Source: Paenarthrobacter histidinolovorans (GTDB lineage: Bacteria; Actinomycetota; Actinomycetes; Actinomycetales; Micrococcaceae). From it: 64,000 nt of DNA. The notes under the pieces are model-generated. The model was not told where the DNA came from and searched no databases. It saw only the letters and a program-made list of their open reading frames with translations. This document shows, piece by piece, positions 43,296 through 52,368 of this stretch. The stretch is from the NCBI RefSeq assembly GCF_014647595.1, contig NZ_BMPM01000003.1, positions 372,001 through 436,000 of the forward strand, read 5' to 3'. The stretch's first letter is position 1. Each line of letters opens with the position of its first letter. The translations under genes were made by a program, and so were the position numbers.

Positions 43296-43640
43296 TTAGA
43301 ATGGGCTGGCCAACGTTCTGAGCCCCCTATTCGGCTTTATTCCATCAACAACGGATCCAAGAGGAGCTATTTTGGGGGCGTCTTCTCCGTGCGGCACCAT
43401 GGCGGCCACGTTCTCCGCAGCATTGGTTGGTGCGTATATGACTGCGGTTTGGTGGTCCCTGTTCGTGCGGTCGAGACCAACCAGCATTGACATGATGACT
43501 CCCACCCACAGCACAGCCGTCAGCAGGACGATACCCATCAGGACAAGGGGCATGTTGGAAGTGTAACGGGCAAGCAACGTCCGAACGAGCCCTCTGGATT
43601 CTGTGCGCGCTATCGGTGCCAACGTGACTGGCACCTTCAT
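43296..43640 (-). CDS. Possible small membrane protein
   Basis: A 114-residue frame with one clear membrane helix (MPLVLMGIVLLTAVLWVGVI) preceded by a basic stretch (ARTESRGLVRTLLARYTSN) and followed by a polar tail. ATG 43640 or 43553 could start it; neither has a strong ribosome site. No family recognised. The gap to 43917 holds nothing else I can support. Confidence 0.4.
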   Translation of the reverse strand: MKVPVTLAPIARTESRGLVRTLLARYTSNMPLVLMGIVLLTAVLWVGVIMSMLVGLDRTNRDHQTAVIYAPTNAAENVAAMVPHGEDAPKIAPLGSVVDGIKPNRGLRTLASPF

Positions 43641-43917
43641 TCCAGGAATGCAAAGTGGGTAGCGGGGTCCGGACGGGGAAGGGCCCACCGAAATCACTCG
43701 TGTTTGAACGCCGTGCACGGTCAGGAAGTCCTTAGTTCTTTGAGCTCCCGCAGTATTGCGAGATGCTCCCGGGTTGATGGTGATCAGGAGTTTGATTTCT
43801 TCTTTTGCCTTGGAAAGGCTCCCTGATTTTTCCCGGAAACGATCTCATAATTCAAGAGGGCCGCGCGGGCGACTGTTTGTGAACCCGCTGCAAGATGCAA
43901 GCTGGGCCGGCGTCGGA

Positions 43918-45402
43918 TTACTGGTCGCGTTGGTGTGCCACCACCCTGATGGTCTTCACTGTTGGGTCTGCCGGGTCCGGGAGGACCATTCCTGCCGTGG
44001 CCCCGGTTCGGAGGTAGTCGACCACGGCTGCGTTGATTCTTTCGCCGGGGAGGATGGCAGGTACCCCTGGAGGGTAGGGCGTGATTTGTTCGGCGGCGAT
44101 GCGGCCGACGGCTTCTTCGGCAGGCACGTTTTCCACGGGGCCGAAGAAGGCATCCCGGGGGAGTAGTACGGTTTCCATTTCCAGGTCTTCCGGTTCCGGG
44201 AGCTGGACCTTTGGCGGCTTTGGCATCTCCGGAGCGGCTTCGATGAGCTCTTGCAGGCCGGTGAGCAGGCGTTCGGTGGTTTGGTCGTCGTCGGACTGGG
44301 AAAGGGTTGCCTCGATGCGGCGGTGGTCATTGAGCCCGAGATCGATCCGGCAGTTGGCGCGCAGCCAGTCTATTGCTTGATAGCCGCTGATGCCCAGCTC
44401 TGCGACGTCGATCAGGACGTGGAGGGGATCAAAATCGTGGGACGCTTCGGCCCGGATCAGTTCGGGTCCCAGAACGTGGAGTCCGTCCATTGCGTCGATG
44501 TCGGTCCTGACGCTGTCGGCAAGGTGCAGTGCCTTTTCCAGCAGGCTTTGCCCTTCTTGAACCATTTGCCGGCGCCAGCCATCGATCGCGGCGTAGATCA
44601 TGACGTTGGCGCTGGTGGTGGAGAGCAGGTCCGCGCACTGGCTGAGTCGTACTGGGTCCACCAGGTTTCCCTGGAGGTGGTAAATGGATCCTTGTTCGAA
44701 GCCCATACCCATCTTGTGAACACTGACCACGCAAATATCTGCTCCGGCGTCCATCGCCCACGTGGGGAGCCGGTCGTGGAACGGCAAGTGCGCACCCCAG
44801 GCCTCATCGATGATCAAAGGCTTGCCACGGGAGTGGCAGATTTCGGCGATCTTTTCTATGTCGGCGCATGTCCCATAAGGAGTGGGGCTGGTGATGAGCG
44901 CAGCAGCGGCGTCCGGGTACCTCTGCCACATCTTCTCCACCTCTTCCGGGGACGGCGGATGAGCGATATGCAGGTCCCGGTCCCACAGCGGGCGGATCCA
45001 ACGGGGCTGCAGGCCGGAGAGGATGATTCCGGCCACCACCGACTTGTGCGCGTCCCGACCAATCAACAGATCCCCGCTGCCCTTTGTCACGGCGAGGATG
45101 GAGGCTTTGACCGAGAGGGAACTGCCGCAGGTGGAAAAGAACGCCTTGTCAGCACCCACCGCTTCGGCCATGAGTTCCTCAGCTTTGCTGAGGAATTCGC
45201 CGGACGATTTGCGGTCGTCGACACCTGCCGTTGAAAGAACATCGTCGCGGAACGGATCGGAGCCCATGATCTCCAAGGTCCGGGGATCAGCACCCCGTCC
45301 CTGGCGATGACCGGGTGGCGTAAAGCCATAACGGTCCAATCGGTGGTAGTCGGCCAAGGCCTCGAGCAACGGCGCTTTATTCTGGTCCACGGTATCCTCC
45401 AT
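43918..45402 (-). CDS. Orn/Lys/Arg decarboxylase-family PLP enzyme
   Basis: A 494-residue fold-type I PLP decarboxylase of the short Orn/Lys/Arg group (SpeA/Cad-like in Gram-positives). Visible: YGFTPPGHRQGRGAD, FFSTCGSSLSVKASI, LIIDEAWGAHLPFHDRLP with the PLP-contacting Asp, SVHKMGMGFEQGS with the Schiff-base Lys, and the C-terminal PYPPGVPAILPGE. It removes CO2 from ornithine, lysine or arginine to give a polyamine precursor; the substrate cannot be chosen from sequence. ATG 45402 is preferred. It is divergent from the M20 dipeptidase, with 85 bases between the starts. Confidence 0.88.
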   Translation of the reverse strand: MEDTVDQNKAPLLEALADYHRLDRYGFTPPGHRQGRGADPRTLEIMGSDPFRDDVLSTAGVDDRKSSGEFLSKAEELMAEAVGADKAFFSTCGSSLSVKASILAVTKGSGDLLIGRDAHKSVVAGIILSGLQPRWIRPLWDRDLHIAHPPSPEEVEKMWQRYPDAAAALITSPTPYGTCADIEKIAEICHSRGKPLIIDEAWGAHLPFHDRLPTWAMDAGADICVVSVHKMGMGFEQGSIYHLQGNLVDPVRLSQCADLLSTTSANVMIYAAIDGWRRQMVQEGQSLLEKALHLADSVRTDIDAMDGLHVLGPELIRAEASHDFDPLHVLIDVAELGISGYQAIDWLRANCRIDLGLNDHRRIEATLSQSDDDQTTERLLTGLQELIEAAPEMPKPPKVQLPEPEDLEMETVLLPRDAFFGPVENVPAEEAVGRIAAEQITPYPPGVPAILPGERINAAVVDYLRTGATAGMVLPDPADPTVKTIRVVAHQRDQ

Positions 45403-45487
45403 CCCTTGCGGCAAGGACAAATAAGTAAACTGACAATTTATCCAGTTCTCCTTCTTCGTACCCCTCAAGGCGCAAGGTGAATCAGCA

Positions 45488-46903
45488 ATGATGCTGCAAC
45501 AGCAACTACCCATGGACACGGTCGCAGCTATCGCGGCGGCCGTGGACTCGACCATGGCCGTTCACTGTGAGGTTCTCAAGAGCTTGGTCAAGATACCGGG
45601 CGTGGCACGGCCAGGCTTCGACCCTGCATTGTTGGAGGTCAGTGCGGCTCGTGTTCGTGAACTGTTCCAAGCCGCGGGTTTCCCTGATGCGCGGATCGTT
45701 CGTGGCCTCGGCGGAACAGGGAAACCCGGGGCGCCTGCCGTGCTGGCCCGGCGAGCCGCAGCACCCGGATTTCCCACGGTATTGCTCTACGCCCACCACG
45801 ACGTCCAACCTGCCGGACCAAGCGAAGCCTGGACTACTCCGCCCTTTGAACCAGGTGAACGCGACGGCCGGCTCTTCGGACGGGGCGTGGCCGATGACAA
45901 GGCGGGCATCGTCATGCATCTCGCGGCCGTCCAGGCGATGGAGTCGGTGCTCGGACCCGGCCACGGTCTCGGACTCAGTATCTTCATTGAAGGGGAGGAA
46001 GAAGCGGGTTCTCCCACGCTCGAGGGCATCTTCGCGGAATACGGAAAGGACCTCCAGGCGGAGACCGCCATCGTGGCAGATTCGGGAAGCTGGAAAATCG
46101 GGACGCCAGCCCTCACGGCCAGCCTGAGGGGAATGGTGGACGGCATTATCACGGTTCGCGTCCTTGACCATGCCCTGCACTCCGGAACCTACGGTGGCCC
46201 GGTCCTTGATGCGCTCACGGTTCTTGCCCGGCTCATGGCCAGTTTCCATCACGACGACGGGTCCGTCGCGGTGGAGGGGTTGTTGTCGAGTTCCGCGCTA
46301 GGGCCGGATATGGAGGAGGGCGTGTTCCGTAAGGACGCCGGCGTTCTCGCCGGGGTGGAACTTGCCGGCCGCGGTTCGCTCACGTCCCGGCTCTGGAACA
46401 AGCCCGCACTATCATTCGTGGGTCTGGATACCGAACCTATTGCCACGGCTGGCAACATCCTGTTGCCCGAAGCGTCAGTGAAATTCAGTCTTCGGATTCC
46501 TCCGGGGAACGATCCCGGGCAGGCGATGGAAGCCATCCGGCAGCACGCAGCAAAGCACACCCCCTTCGGAGCGGAACTGACCTTCATCCCGGGGTCATGG
46601 AGCAAACCCTTCACCGTGGCTGCCGACGATCCGGCCGTTCAAGCAACCCTATGGTCCCTGGAAACGGCCTGGGGCTCCAGCGCCGTCATGATGGGCGTTG
46701 GCGGGTCCATCCCCTTCGCCGCGGCACTGGCGGAAGAGCAACCTGGGTGCTCCATCCTCATCACCGGGGCCGAAGACCCTGATACGCGTGCCCACGGCAC
46801 CGATGAATCAGTCCATCTGGAAGAACTGAGGAACGCGATCCTGGCCGAAGCACTATATCTGGCGCACTTACAGTTCACATCCGACCTCGCGGTCGGACGG
46901 TGA
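45488..46903 (+). CDS. M20-family dipeptidase
   Basis: A 471-residue metallopeptidase of the M20/M25/M40 group. Metal and catalytic residues are visible in YAHHDVQP (His and Asp), GRGVADDKAGIVMHL (bridging Asp) and EGEEEAGS (catalytic Glu and metal Glu). A dimerisation domain covers about 190-340. It hydrolyses dipeptides or acylated amino acids in the cytosol. The ATG at 45488 has AGGTGA seven bases upstream. It shares a promoter region with the decarboxylase, so the two may act in amino-acid turnover, but this is only inferred. Confidence 0.88.
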   Translation: MMLQQQLPMDTVAAIAAAVDSTMAVHCEVLKSLVKIPGVARPGFDPALLEVSAARVRELFQAAGFPDARIVRGLGGTGKPGAPAVLARRAAAPGFPTVLLYAHHDVQPAGPSEAWTTPPFEPGERDGRLFGRGVADDKAGIVMHLAAVQAMESVLGPGHGLGLSIFIEGEEEAGSPTLEGIFAEYGKDLQAETAIVADSGSWKIGTPALTASLRGMVDGIITVRVLDHALHSGTYGGPVLDALTVLARLMASFHHDDGSVAVEGLLSSSALGPDMEEGVFRKDAGVLAGVELAGRGSLTSRLWNKPALSFVGLDTEPIATAGNILLPEASVKFSLRIPPGNDPGQAMEAIRQHAAKHTPFGAELTFIPGSWSKPFTVAADDPAVQATLWSLETAWGSSAVMMGVGGSIPFAAALAEEQPGCSILITGAEDPDTRAHGTDESVHLEELRNAILAEALYLAHLQFTSDLAVGR

Positions 46904-46921
46904 ACCGGAGGGAGAAGGGGT

Positions 46922-47239
46922 TCAGGTCCCCGGTAGGTGATCATCGGCCTGAAGGCTGCCTGGTTCGCTAAGAAGAAATTCAGTCTGCTCAACGAGCTGG
47001 GCCAGGAGGGCGCCGGCTAATACCAGGACCAGCTGACGGCCGGAGAAGCGGACGGGGCCTTCGCTGAAGGAGACCAGCGCCCATTCCTTCGCATGGTCCG
47101 GACTCTGATCGAGCCAGAGCTCCGGGCGAAATATGTCAGCTTCTGTAAGCAGCCGGCTATCCCTGTAAAAGAGCGGCGCGAAACGAGCACCGCATTTGCC
47201 GGGCACCCTCCCGTGCGGCCACTGAACCCCTTCAAACAT
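46922..47239 (-). pseudogene. Cytochrome P450 C-terminal remnant
   Basis: A 105-codon frame matches the last quarter of a P450: FYRDSRLLTEADIFRPELWL (the post-ERR segment), then WALVSFSEGPVRFSGRQLVL (the haem-binding loop) and a helix LAGALLAQL. The loop should read FxxGxxxCxGR; here the haem-ligating Cys position holds Phe (VRFSG), and the upstream three quarters are absent. It cannot be a working P450. Confidence 0.65.
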
Positions 47240-47311
47240 GTCGCCAACCTCCCGGTTCGGAAAATGACTCAGAGTCCAGGCAGCGCTCCGCCGAACACTG
47301 TACGGCGAGCG

Positions 47312-47578
47312 TCATGTTGACGACCGGTCTGGCCCGAGACTCCCGCCTTGAGCTTCGCGGGCTGTGATGGTCCCGGCAGCCTCGGCCTTGTGGCGAACGA
47401 AGTCCCTGTCCTCGCGGGTGAGTATCAATTGACCGTGGCGGTCGAGGTCAACAGGTTCTTCGGCCTGCTCGATGATCCTCGCGGCCAGGGCAGCAGGAAT
47501 GATTGCGCATCCGTAGTTGTGCAGAATCCAGTTCTTTGTCTCTTCGTCGAGCCGAGCCCACACATCCTCGAGTCTCAT
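47312..47578 (-). CDS. Hypothetical protein
   Basis: An 88-residue soluble protein. ATG 47578 has AGGAG six bases upstream, so it is probably expressed. It is acidic/helical (RLEDVWARLDEETKNWILHN, GCAIIPAALAARIIEQAEEP) with a polar tail. I do not recognise the family. It stands alone between the P450 remnant and the isochorismatase-like gene. Confidence 0.55.
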   Translation of the reverse strand: MRLEDVWARLDEETKNWILHNYGCAIIPAALAARIIEQAEEPVDLDRHGQLILTREDRDFVRHKAEAAGTITAREAQGGSLGPDRSST

Positions 47579-47688
47579 CGCACGCTCCTGTCGGTCACAT
47601 CCACGGGAGGGCTGCGTTATGGATGTCCGATAAGGCTACCCGCGCCGCGCAGTGGACGTGCATGTTCGCGCCGGCTCTTTTGGATCGT

Positions 47689-48279
47689 CTATGTGGGGAA
47701 CTTCGACTTCCAAAGGTCTGAGGGAATGGGGGTGCCCAGGATCTCGGTGACGACCGTCAGAGGGAGTACCTGCTGGCGGTACTCACGGGAAAGAATGCCC
47801 TGAACGGCTGTTGCGGCTTCGTCGTCTTCCGAAGCGGTGGCGTCGGAGGCATGGACGATCCGGATATTGTGTCCGAACGCGTCGGCGGCCGTTTGCGCGA
47901 TGCAGTTGTGGGTTGACACGCCAGCGAGCACAACTATGTCCGCGTCCCAGTTCCGCAAGCGCTGCAGCAGATCTGTGCCGAAGAAGGCGCTGTCCCTGGT
48001 CTTCACAAGTTGCGGCAGCCCCTCGGTTCTCAGACCGGGTAAGAAGGCAGCTTGGTCCGAGCCGCGGAAGATAAAGCCTTGGTCATCGTCTAGCATGTTC
48101 AGCGTCCATGTGGACTTATCCCTCTCATGCTCCGTTTTCACAAGGAGGACTGGCGCGTCGTTCTGCTTCGCTGCGGCTATCAGCGAATTGCACGCTTGAA
48201 CGATTGCTTCCTGCCGGCGTCCCAGGGCCGGGTCCTCGAAGAATGCGTTCTGCATGTCAATGACGAGCACTGCAATCAC
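47689..48279 (-). CDS. Isochorismatase-family cysteine hydrolase
   Basis: A 196-residue hydrolase. The GTG at 48279 is chosen because GAGAGGACC lies just upstream (same signal as the alcohol dehydrogenase start); an ATG 30 bases before lacks it. The catalytic Asp is in VLVIDMQNAFFED, the Lys in VKTRDSAFFGTDL, and the Cys in AGVSTHNCIAQTA. Family members cleave isochorismate, nicotinamide or N-carbamoyl compounds; the substrate is not clear here. Single-gene unit. Confidence 0.87.
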   Translation of the reverse strand: MIAVLVIDMQNAFFEDPALGRRQEAIVQACNSLIAAAKQNDAPVLLVKTEHERDKSTWTLNMLDDDQGFIFRGSDQAAFLPGLRTEGLPQLVKTRDSAFFGTDLLQRLRNWDADIVVLAGVSTHNCIAQTAADAFGHNIRIVHASDATASEDDEAATAVQGILSREYRQQVLPLTVVTEILGTPIPSDLWKSKFPT

Positions 48280-48493
48280 GGTGGTCCTCTCAGATGTTCG
48301 GGCGTGCATGTCTCAGGCCCAGCCATACTGGCAGAGGCGCCGACTTCGTGCCAATCATGCACAACCCGTGATGGTCCTCTGGAGTTCGATCCGGGCTGGC
48401 GGTGGCATGAGGGCCTGCAAACAGTCACGGTGCCGGTTTGCCTGGCTAACATCTGCCTGTCGCCTGGCCTCCGGCACCGCGGGCCTAGCTGGA

Positions 48494-48646
48494 CTATTTC
48501 GCGTCCTTGGGCGCTTCATCGTCCTCCGGTGCGGCGCCGGGCACCAGCTCCGGATCAACAACAGGGGAGAAAACATCTGCGGGAATCTCTTTCCCGCCCG
48601 GCTTCTCCGCGGGATCGGCCGGATTAGCGTTGGGAAACTCACTCAT
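48494..48646 (-). CDS. Small acidic Pro-rich hypothetical protein
   Basis: A 50-residue frame from ATG 48646: MSEFPNANPADPAEKPGGKE then DVFSPVVDPELVPGAAPEDD. Strongly acidic, Pro/Ala-rich, almost certainly unstructured. Short proteins of this type are common in the genus. No function can be assigned. Confidence 0.45.
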   Translation of the reverse strand: MSEFPNANPADPAEKPGGKEIPADVFSPVVDPELVPGAAPEDDEAPKDAK

Positions 48647-48969
48647 ATGAACACCGTAGAACCACTCTGTAGCAGAGTCCATGGGATGCCGGCACGCTTG
48701 CCCAGTCGGCACGTTTCATGCGTGGCGTCCAGCGCCTACTTGATCACAGCAAGTGGGAACGGAGAGGGCCCAGGACGAGGCATGGCGTTGGAGATGGATC
48801 TTGGATTATTGGTGCTCCGGTCGCCCGGACGTGGGAAGCAGTTGGAGTCCTTCGAATCCGGTGTGCACCGGCTCCGCAGTCCAGGTAGGCCCCGACGACC
48901 TCGAGAAGACTGGTCGCCCTGGTCGCTCGCGCAATCGTGGCAGTAGGAATCGACGGGACCGGCCCTGCG

Positions 48970-49716
48970 ATGGTCCTTAAGGAACCCCCAGTACACGCCG
49001 AACACTTCCTCAGCCTGCATGAGCTGGTGACCGGCAGCACCGACATCACGAGCATCCTGCGGGGAGTAACCGGGTTTGCCTCTACCGCGATGACCCAGGC
49101 CGCTGGGGCGCCGATTGACTGTGCGCCGACTTTGCGGAGGCGTAAGCGAACGGCCACGGTCGCAGGCAGCAGCGATAAGGCTGTGCTTCTGGACCACATT
49201 GAGCAAAAAATTGGGCAGGGCCCTTGCTTGGATGCCTTGAATGTGGGGCATCCCGTGCTGTTGGCTGACGTGTCCGCGGATACTTCATGGCCGGAGTACA
49301 GCCGAGTTCTGACAAAGGAGGGATGCCGTAGCGCCCTGGGTGTTCCGATGGACTTGGGCGAGACCTCCGAAGCCGTGCTGAATTTCTTCGCACCCGAGGC
49401 TGGGTTGTTCACCCCGGAAGTAATCGGCGAGGCTACGGCCTTCGCCGATGTTGCTGGGAGCACTCTGCGCCTGGCCATCCGCATCGAAACTGCTGACCAG
49501 CTGAACGCTGACCTGAAAAGCGCCATGGGCACCAGGACTGTCATCGATCTCGCCTGTGGGGTGATCATGGCCCAGAACCGCTGTACCCAGGACCAGGCCT
49601 TCAAAATGTTAAACAACGCCTCCAGCCATAGAAACGAAAAGGTCCACACTGTAGCCGCGGACATCGTCGCCCACCTAGGCGGCAACGCAGACGTGTCAGC
49701 ACACTTCGAGGACTAA
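48970..49716 (+). CDS. GAF and ANTAR domain transcription antiterminator
   Basis: A 248-residue GAF-ANTAR regulator; ATG 48970 is preferred to GTG 48937. GAF blocks are PTLRRRKRTATVAGSSDKAV, EQKIGQGPCLDAL and AVLNFFAPEAGLF. The ANTAR domain is GTRTVIDLACGVIMAQNRCT followed by QDQAFKMLNNASSHRNEKVH. It is the close paralogue of the gene at 36720-37451. Ninety-four bases downstream lies a broken STAS-like gene, as other STAS-like copies lie near ANTAR genes in this window. The regulated transcripts are not identifiable. Confidence 0.87.
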   Translation: MVLKEPPVHAEHFLSLHELVTGSTDITSILRGVTGFASTAMTQAAGAPIDCAPTLRRRKRTATVAGSSDKAVLLDHIEQKIGQGPCLDALNVGHPVLLADVSADTSWPEYSRVLTKEGCRSALGVPMDLGETSEAVLNFFAPEAGLFTPEVIGEATAFADVAGSTLRLAIRIETADQLNADLKSAMGTRTVIDLACGVIMAQNRCTQDQAFKMLNNASSHRNEKVHTVAADIVAHLGGNADVSAHFED

Positions 49717-49810
49717 CCACGAGGACGGAGGGTTCGCCGCGAAGTGGATCATCGCCGGATTCCACTCGCCGGTTGGTTATGTTTCGCCATACGAATCGGA
49801 GAGGCAGGCG

Positions 49811-50202
49811 ATGGGCCAGATTGAGTTGAGCGATTGTGCTATCCGGTTGGAGGGCGGGAGCATCCTGCACCTGCTCTGGAACGTCGGCACGCGGATTGAA
49901 GCGGAGAACGCTCGAGCTGCCATGGAGTCGGTCAATGCTTTGGCCGAGGGAAAAGTATCCACTGTTGGTGGAAATGGCCGAAGTGAGCTTCCTCAGTCGT
50001 GAAGGACGCGCTATTTTTCGCCGGGCCCTGTGCTGCTTCAAGGATCGCTTTGTTAGGTGAGGGCCCTGTGGACCGCGTGGTCGGTGACTATCAGCTCAAG
50101 TCGGCGCCGGTACCATGTCCCACCAGATTCTTCACCACAAGGGCAGAGGCCCTGGCTTGGCTCAGCGCGGAAGCGGACAGCCGGGGCACCCTTGCATTTT
50201 GA
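49811..50202 (+). pseudogene. STAS-like (DUF7793-type) protein, frameshifted copy 3
   Basis: ATG 49811 starts MGQIELSDCAIRLEGGSILH and NALAEGK, then shifts frame. The family sequence continues in a second frame (EMAEVSFLSREGRAIF) and a third (CAASRIALLGEGPVDRV, SAPVPCPTRFFTTRAEALAW). Two single-base indels would restore a 130-residue protein, so it is a recently dead gene or contains sequence errors. Confidence 0.8.
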
Positions 50203-50247
50203 GGAATAACGCGGCCGTTCAGGAGCGCCCTGCTGCCGGCCAATTGG

Positions 50248-50427
50248 TTAGTCCCAGATGGCCCAGACCACCATTTCCGCATCTGCGGCGAGGTGCCTGC
50301 CGGTGTGTCCTTTGTCGAGAACGCAGGACGCATCGATTCCGAGGTGACCGGCTAGTGCTGTGCACTCAGCCGCGGTGAAGCTCAGGACATCCAGTGGGAT
50401 GACGTCACCTATCTTGAAGTCGTTCAT
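50248..50427 (-). CDS. Small hypothetical protein
   Basis: A 59-residue frame: MNDFKIGDVIPLDVLSFTAA, ECTALAGHLGIDASCVLDKG, ending in a Trp-rich strand (MVVWAIWD). ATG 50427 has GGAGAG nine bases upstream. Lies just downstream of the three-helix-bundle protein gene on the same strand (19-base gap), so likely in one operon. No family recognised; the hydrophobic ending suggests a small folded domain. Confidence 0.5.
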   Translation of the reverse strand: MNDFKIGDVIPLDVLSFTAAECTALAGHLGIDASCVLDKGHTGRHLAADAEMVVWAIWD

Positions 50428-50446
50428 CGCTGCGCTCTCCGGGCTG

Positions 50447-50638
50447 CTAGCTGCCGAGACGGATCGTCGCTGCGCGTTCGATCAGGACGGGAACGTAGTC
50501 CCGGATCGGGCCGTCATTAAGGGCGGAATATTCCTCGCTCACGATCTCCTCAACCTCGGTTCGTGGAGTGTCCGAAGAGCTCCTGATCAGTCTGTTGATA
50601 ACGGCTGCTACAGCCTGCGCTTTGTCCTGCTTAGCCAT
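50447..50638 (-). CDS. Three-helix bundle dimerization domain protein
   Basis: A 63-residue helical protein starting at ATG 50638: KAQAVAAVINRLIRSSSDTP, TEVEEIVSEEYSALNDGPIR, DYVPVLIERAATIRL. The spacing V-I-N-x-L, V-x-E-I-V, Y-V-P-V-L-I-E-R-A matches the small actinobacterial proteins annotated as three-helix bundle dimerization domain. No catalytic residues. It is upstream of, and probably co-transcribed with, the 59-residue gene. Function is unknown. Confidence 0.6.
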   Translation of the reverse strand: MAKQDKAQAVAAVINRLIRSSSDTPRTEVEEIVSEEYSALNDGPIRDYVPVLIERAATIRLGS

Positions 50639-50759
50639 GAGCCCAGTGTCAGCGCAGAACGATAACCCCGTCAATGCTGTTCCGGTTCCAAAGAAATGGG
50701 ACCCTCATAAGAGCCGTTGGTGGTTCCCGGGTTCAGATCGTTGCTCAGCTCCGGTGAGA

Positions 50760-51338
50760 CTATTGGGCGAGCATAAAGTCGACCACGAGGTCTTGTACGG
50801 CTTTGACCATGTCGTTGCCGTTGGCAGTGTTGCAGCCGGCAGCTTGTGCTGCAGCGATGAGCGGTGTGGTGCCGTGTCCGGCGATGACGTCGCCGACGAA
50901 CATGTCAGAGCGAAGGAGCGTGGGACCCACGGGGATCGGGTCTCCGTCTTCCATGCCCATGGGGCGGCGTTGAATACGAGATCGAAGCCGGTCGGCTCTG
51001 ATGGACCAACGCCGACATTTGCTTTGCGGTGGTCTCTAGGAGGTCTTGAAGCACCTGGGCTGTGCTTGGTCGGCGTCGTGGATGACGAGTTCTTGCACTC
51101 TGCTCTCCAAGAGTGCGAGGGCGATGGCACTTCCCGCGCTACCCGCGCCGATAAGCAGCGCCGGGGTTCCTTCGATTTTGGCGCCGTGGTCTTGCTGTGC
51201 TTTAACGAAGGCAAGCCCATCGAGCATGTCCCCGTGCCAGGTGCCATCAGTATTGCGGCGGATCATGGAGGCGACGCCGAGGGTCCGCGCTCGCTCGGAG
51301 CTGGTGGCCCACTGCCAGCGGGGGTGAGGCCGCGTCAA
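50760..51338 (-). pseudogene. Shikimate/quinate dehydrogenase (AroE-like) remnant
   Basis: Read leftward: MIRRNTDGTWHGDMLDGLAF and PALLIGAGSAGSAIALALLE (the NADP-binding Rossmann motif) in one frame, GFDLVFNAAP in a second, and MGMEDGDPIPVGPTLLRSDM then VGDVIAGHGTTPLIAAAQAA to the stop in a third. This is the C-terminal two thirds of an AroE-type dehydrogenase; the N-terminal substrate domain is missing and at least two frameshifts are present. Confidence 0.8.
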
Positions 51339-52368
51339 TGATGTTGCGGTTCTAAGGAAGTGGGCGCGCCTTCGCAGGCGAAACGAGTCACAGGGGAGCC
51401 GAGAACGAGCGCGGGCTTCGTCCTCCTGTCTGGAGGAGCTCTAAGGTGTCTGGGGGGCGTTCGCGTAAGGGGCGTGGCAGTTGTGCTCCCTGCCCGCCGG
51501 TTCCCAAAGGGGCCGCTGCCTTCACATCCTGGAGCTCAGGGCCAGACGGGACCATCCCAGCGATCAACTCCGTGGTCTCGCAGGGATCATCACACGTGAG
51601 CCACGCTCGTGGTCATTAGCTCGTGGTCATCAACCGGCAGGAGGGTGCCGCCCACGCCGGACCACACCCTCCTGTCATTGTCTGAAGCGTCCAATTTGTA
51701 GGGTTCCGGTTTATGGAGTGCGCTTTCTAAGGAGCGGATCCGGAGGCGCTGGGAGCCGGTGTGTGGTGCTGCTTCCACCGGAATCGTCCGCGTCTCCATC
51801 ATTGCCTCCCGGCTCATGTCCGCCTCGGTCGCCAGGTCCTCCGTGGTCGCCGCGGTCGAAGCCACGCCGATTTAAGGTAGAGCTGATGGGAACGTGCACA
51901 TCTTCAGGAGAGCGACCTCCTATGCGTGGGAGCCGTGCTTCACCTAGTTGCCACGCGTCGGCTCGGGGGAGCACAAGCGAGGCTTCGATGTCCTGTTGGT
52001 CGTTATCCGTCGTCTGCTTTATGGACGTGGTGTACCAAGTTTCAGGGCCCGGAGTGCCACACCCTCACATATTCGACAGCCCACTCAGCTGATGCTGATT
52101 CAATTCAAGACCTGCTGCCGTTTCCGTGCACGGGTAGACGGTACCCATTTTTTCGTCACAGCACATTACCGCTACTTGGAACCGTGGACGTTGGCACGGG
52201 CGGCTGGCCACAACAGAATTTCCCCCTGGTGACGTTATGGACGGCGCCGTGTGGGTAGGTCTAGTTTGACATCAGTGGTGGTAGCCCGCGGCAACCACTT
52301 ACCCGGGGTTGGCTCACTCCTGCAGCCGGAACGCTGTGGCTTGGGCCTTTGCGCGATGGAGGATGGTC
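51339..52368. other. Long gap upstream of the molybdopterin oxidoreductase
   Basis: About 1030 bases in which I cannot support a gene. A minus-strand frame between 51417 and 51603 (ELIAGMVPSGPELQDVKAAA) has coding-like residues without a start, and may be another decayed fragment. The end carries the GGAGG site of the next gene at 52358-52362. Confidence 0.4.
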
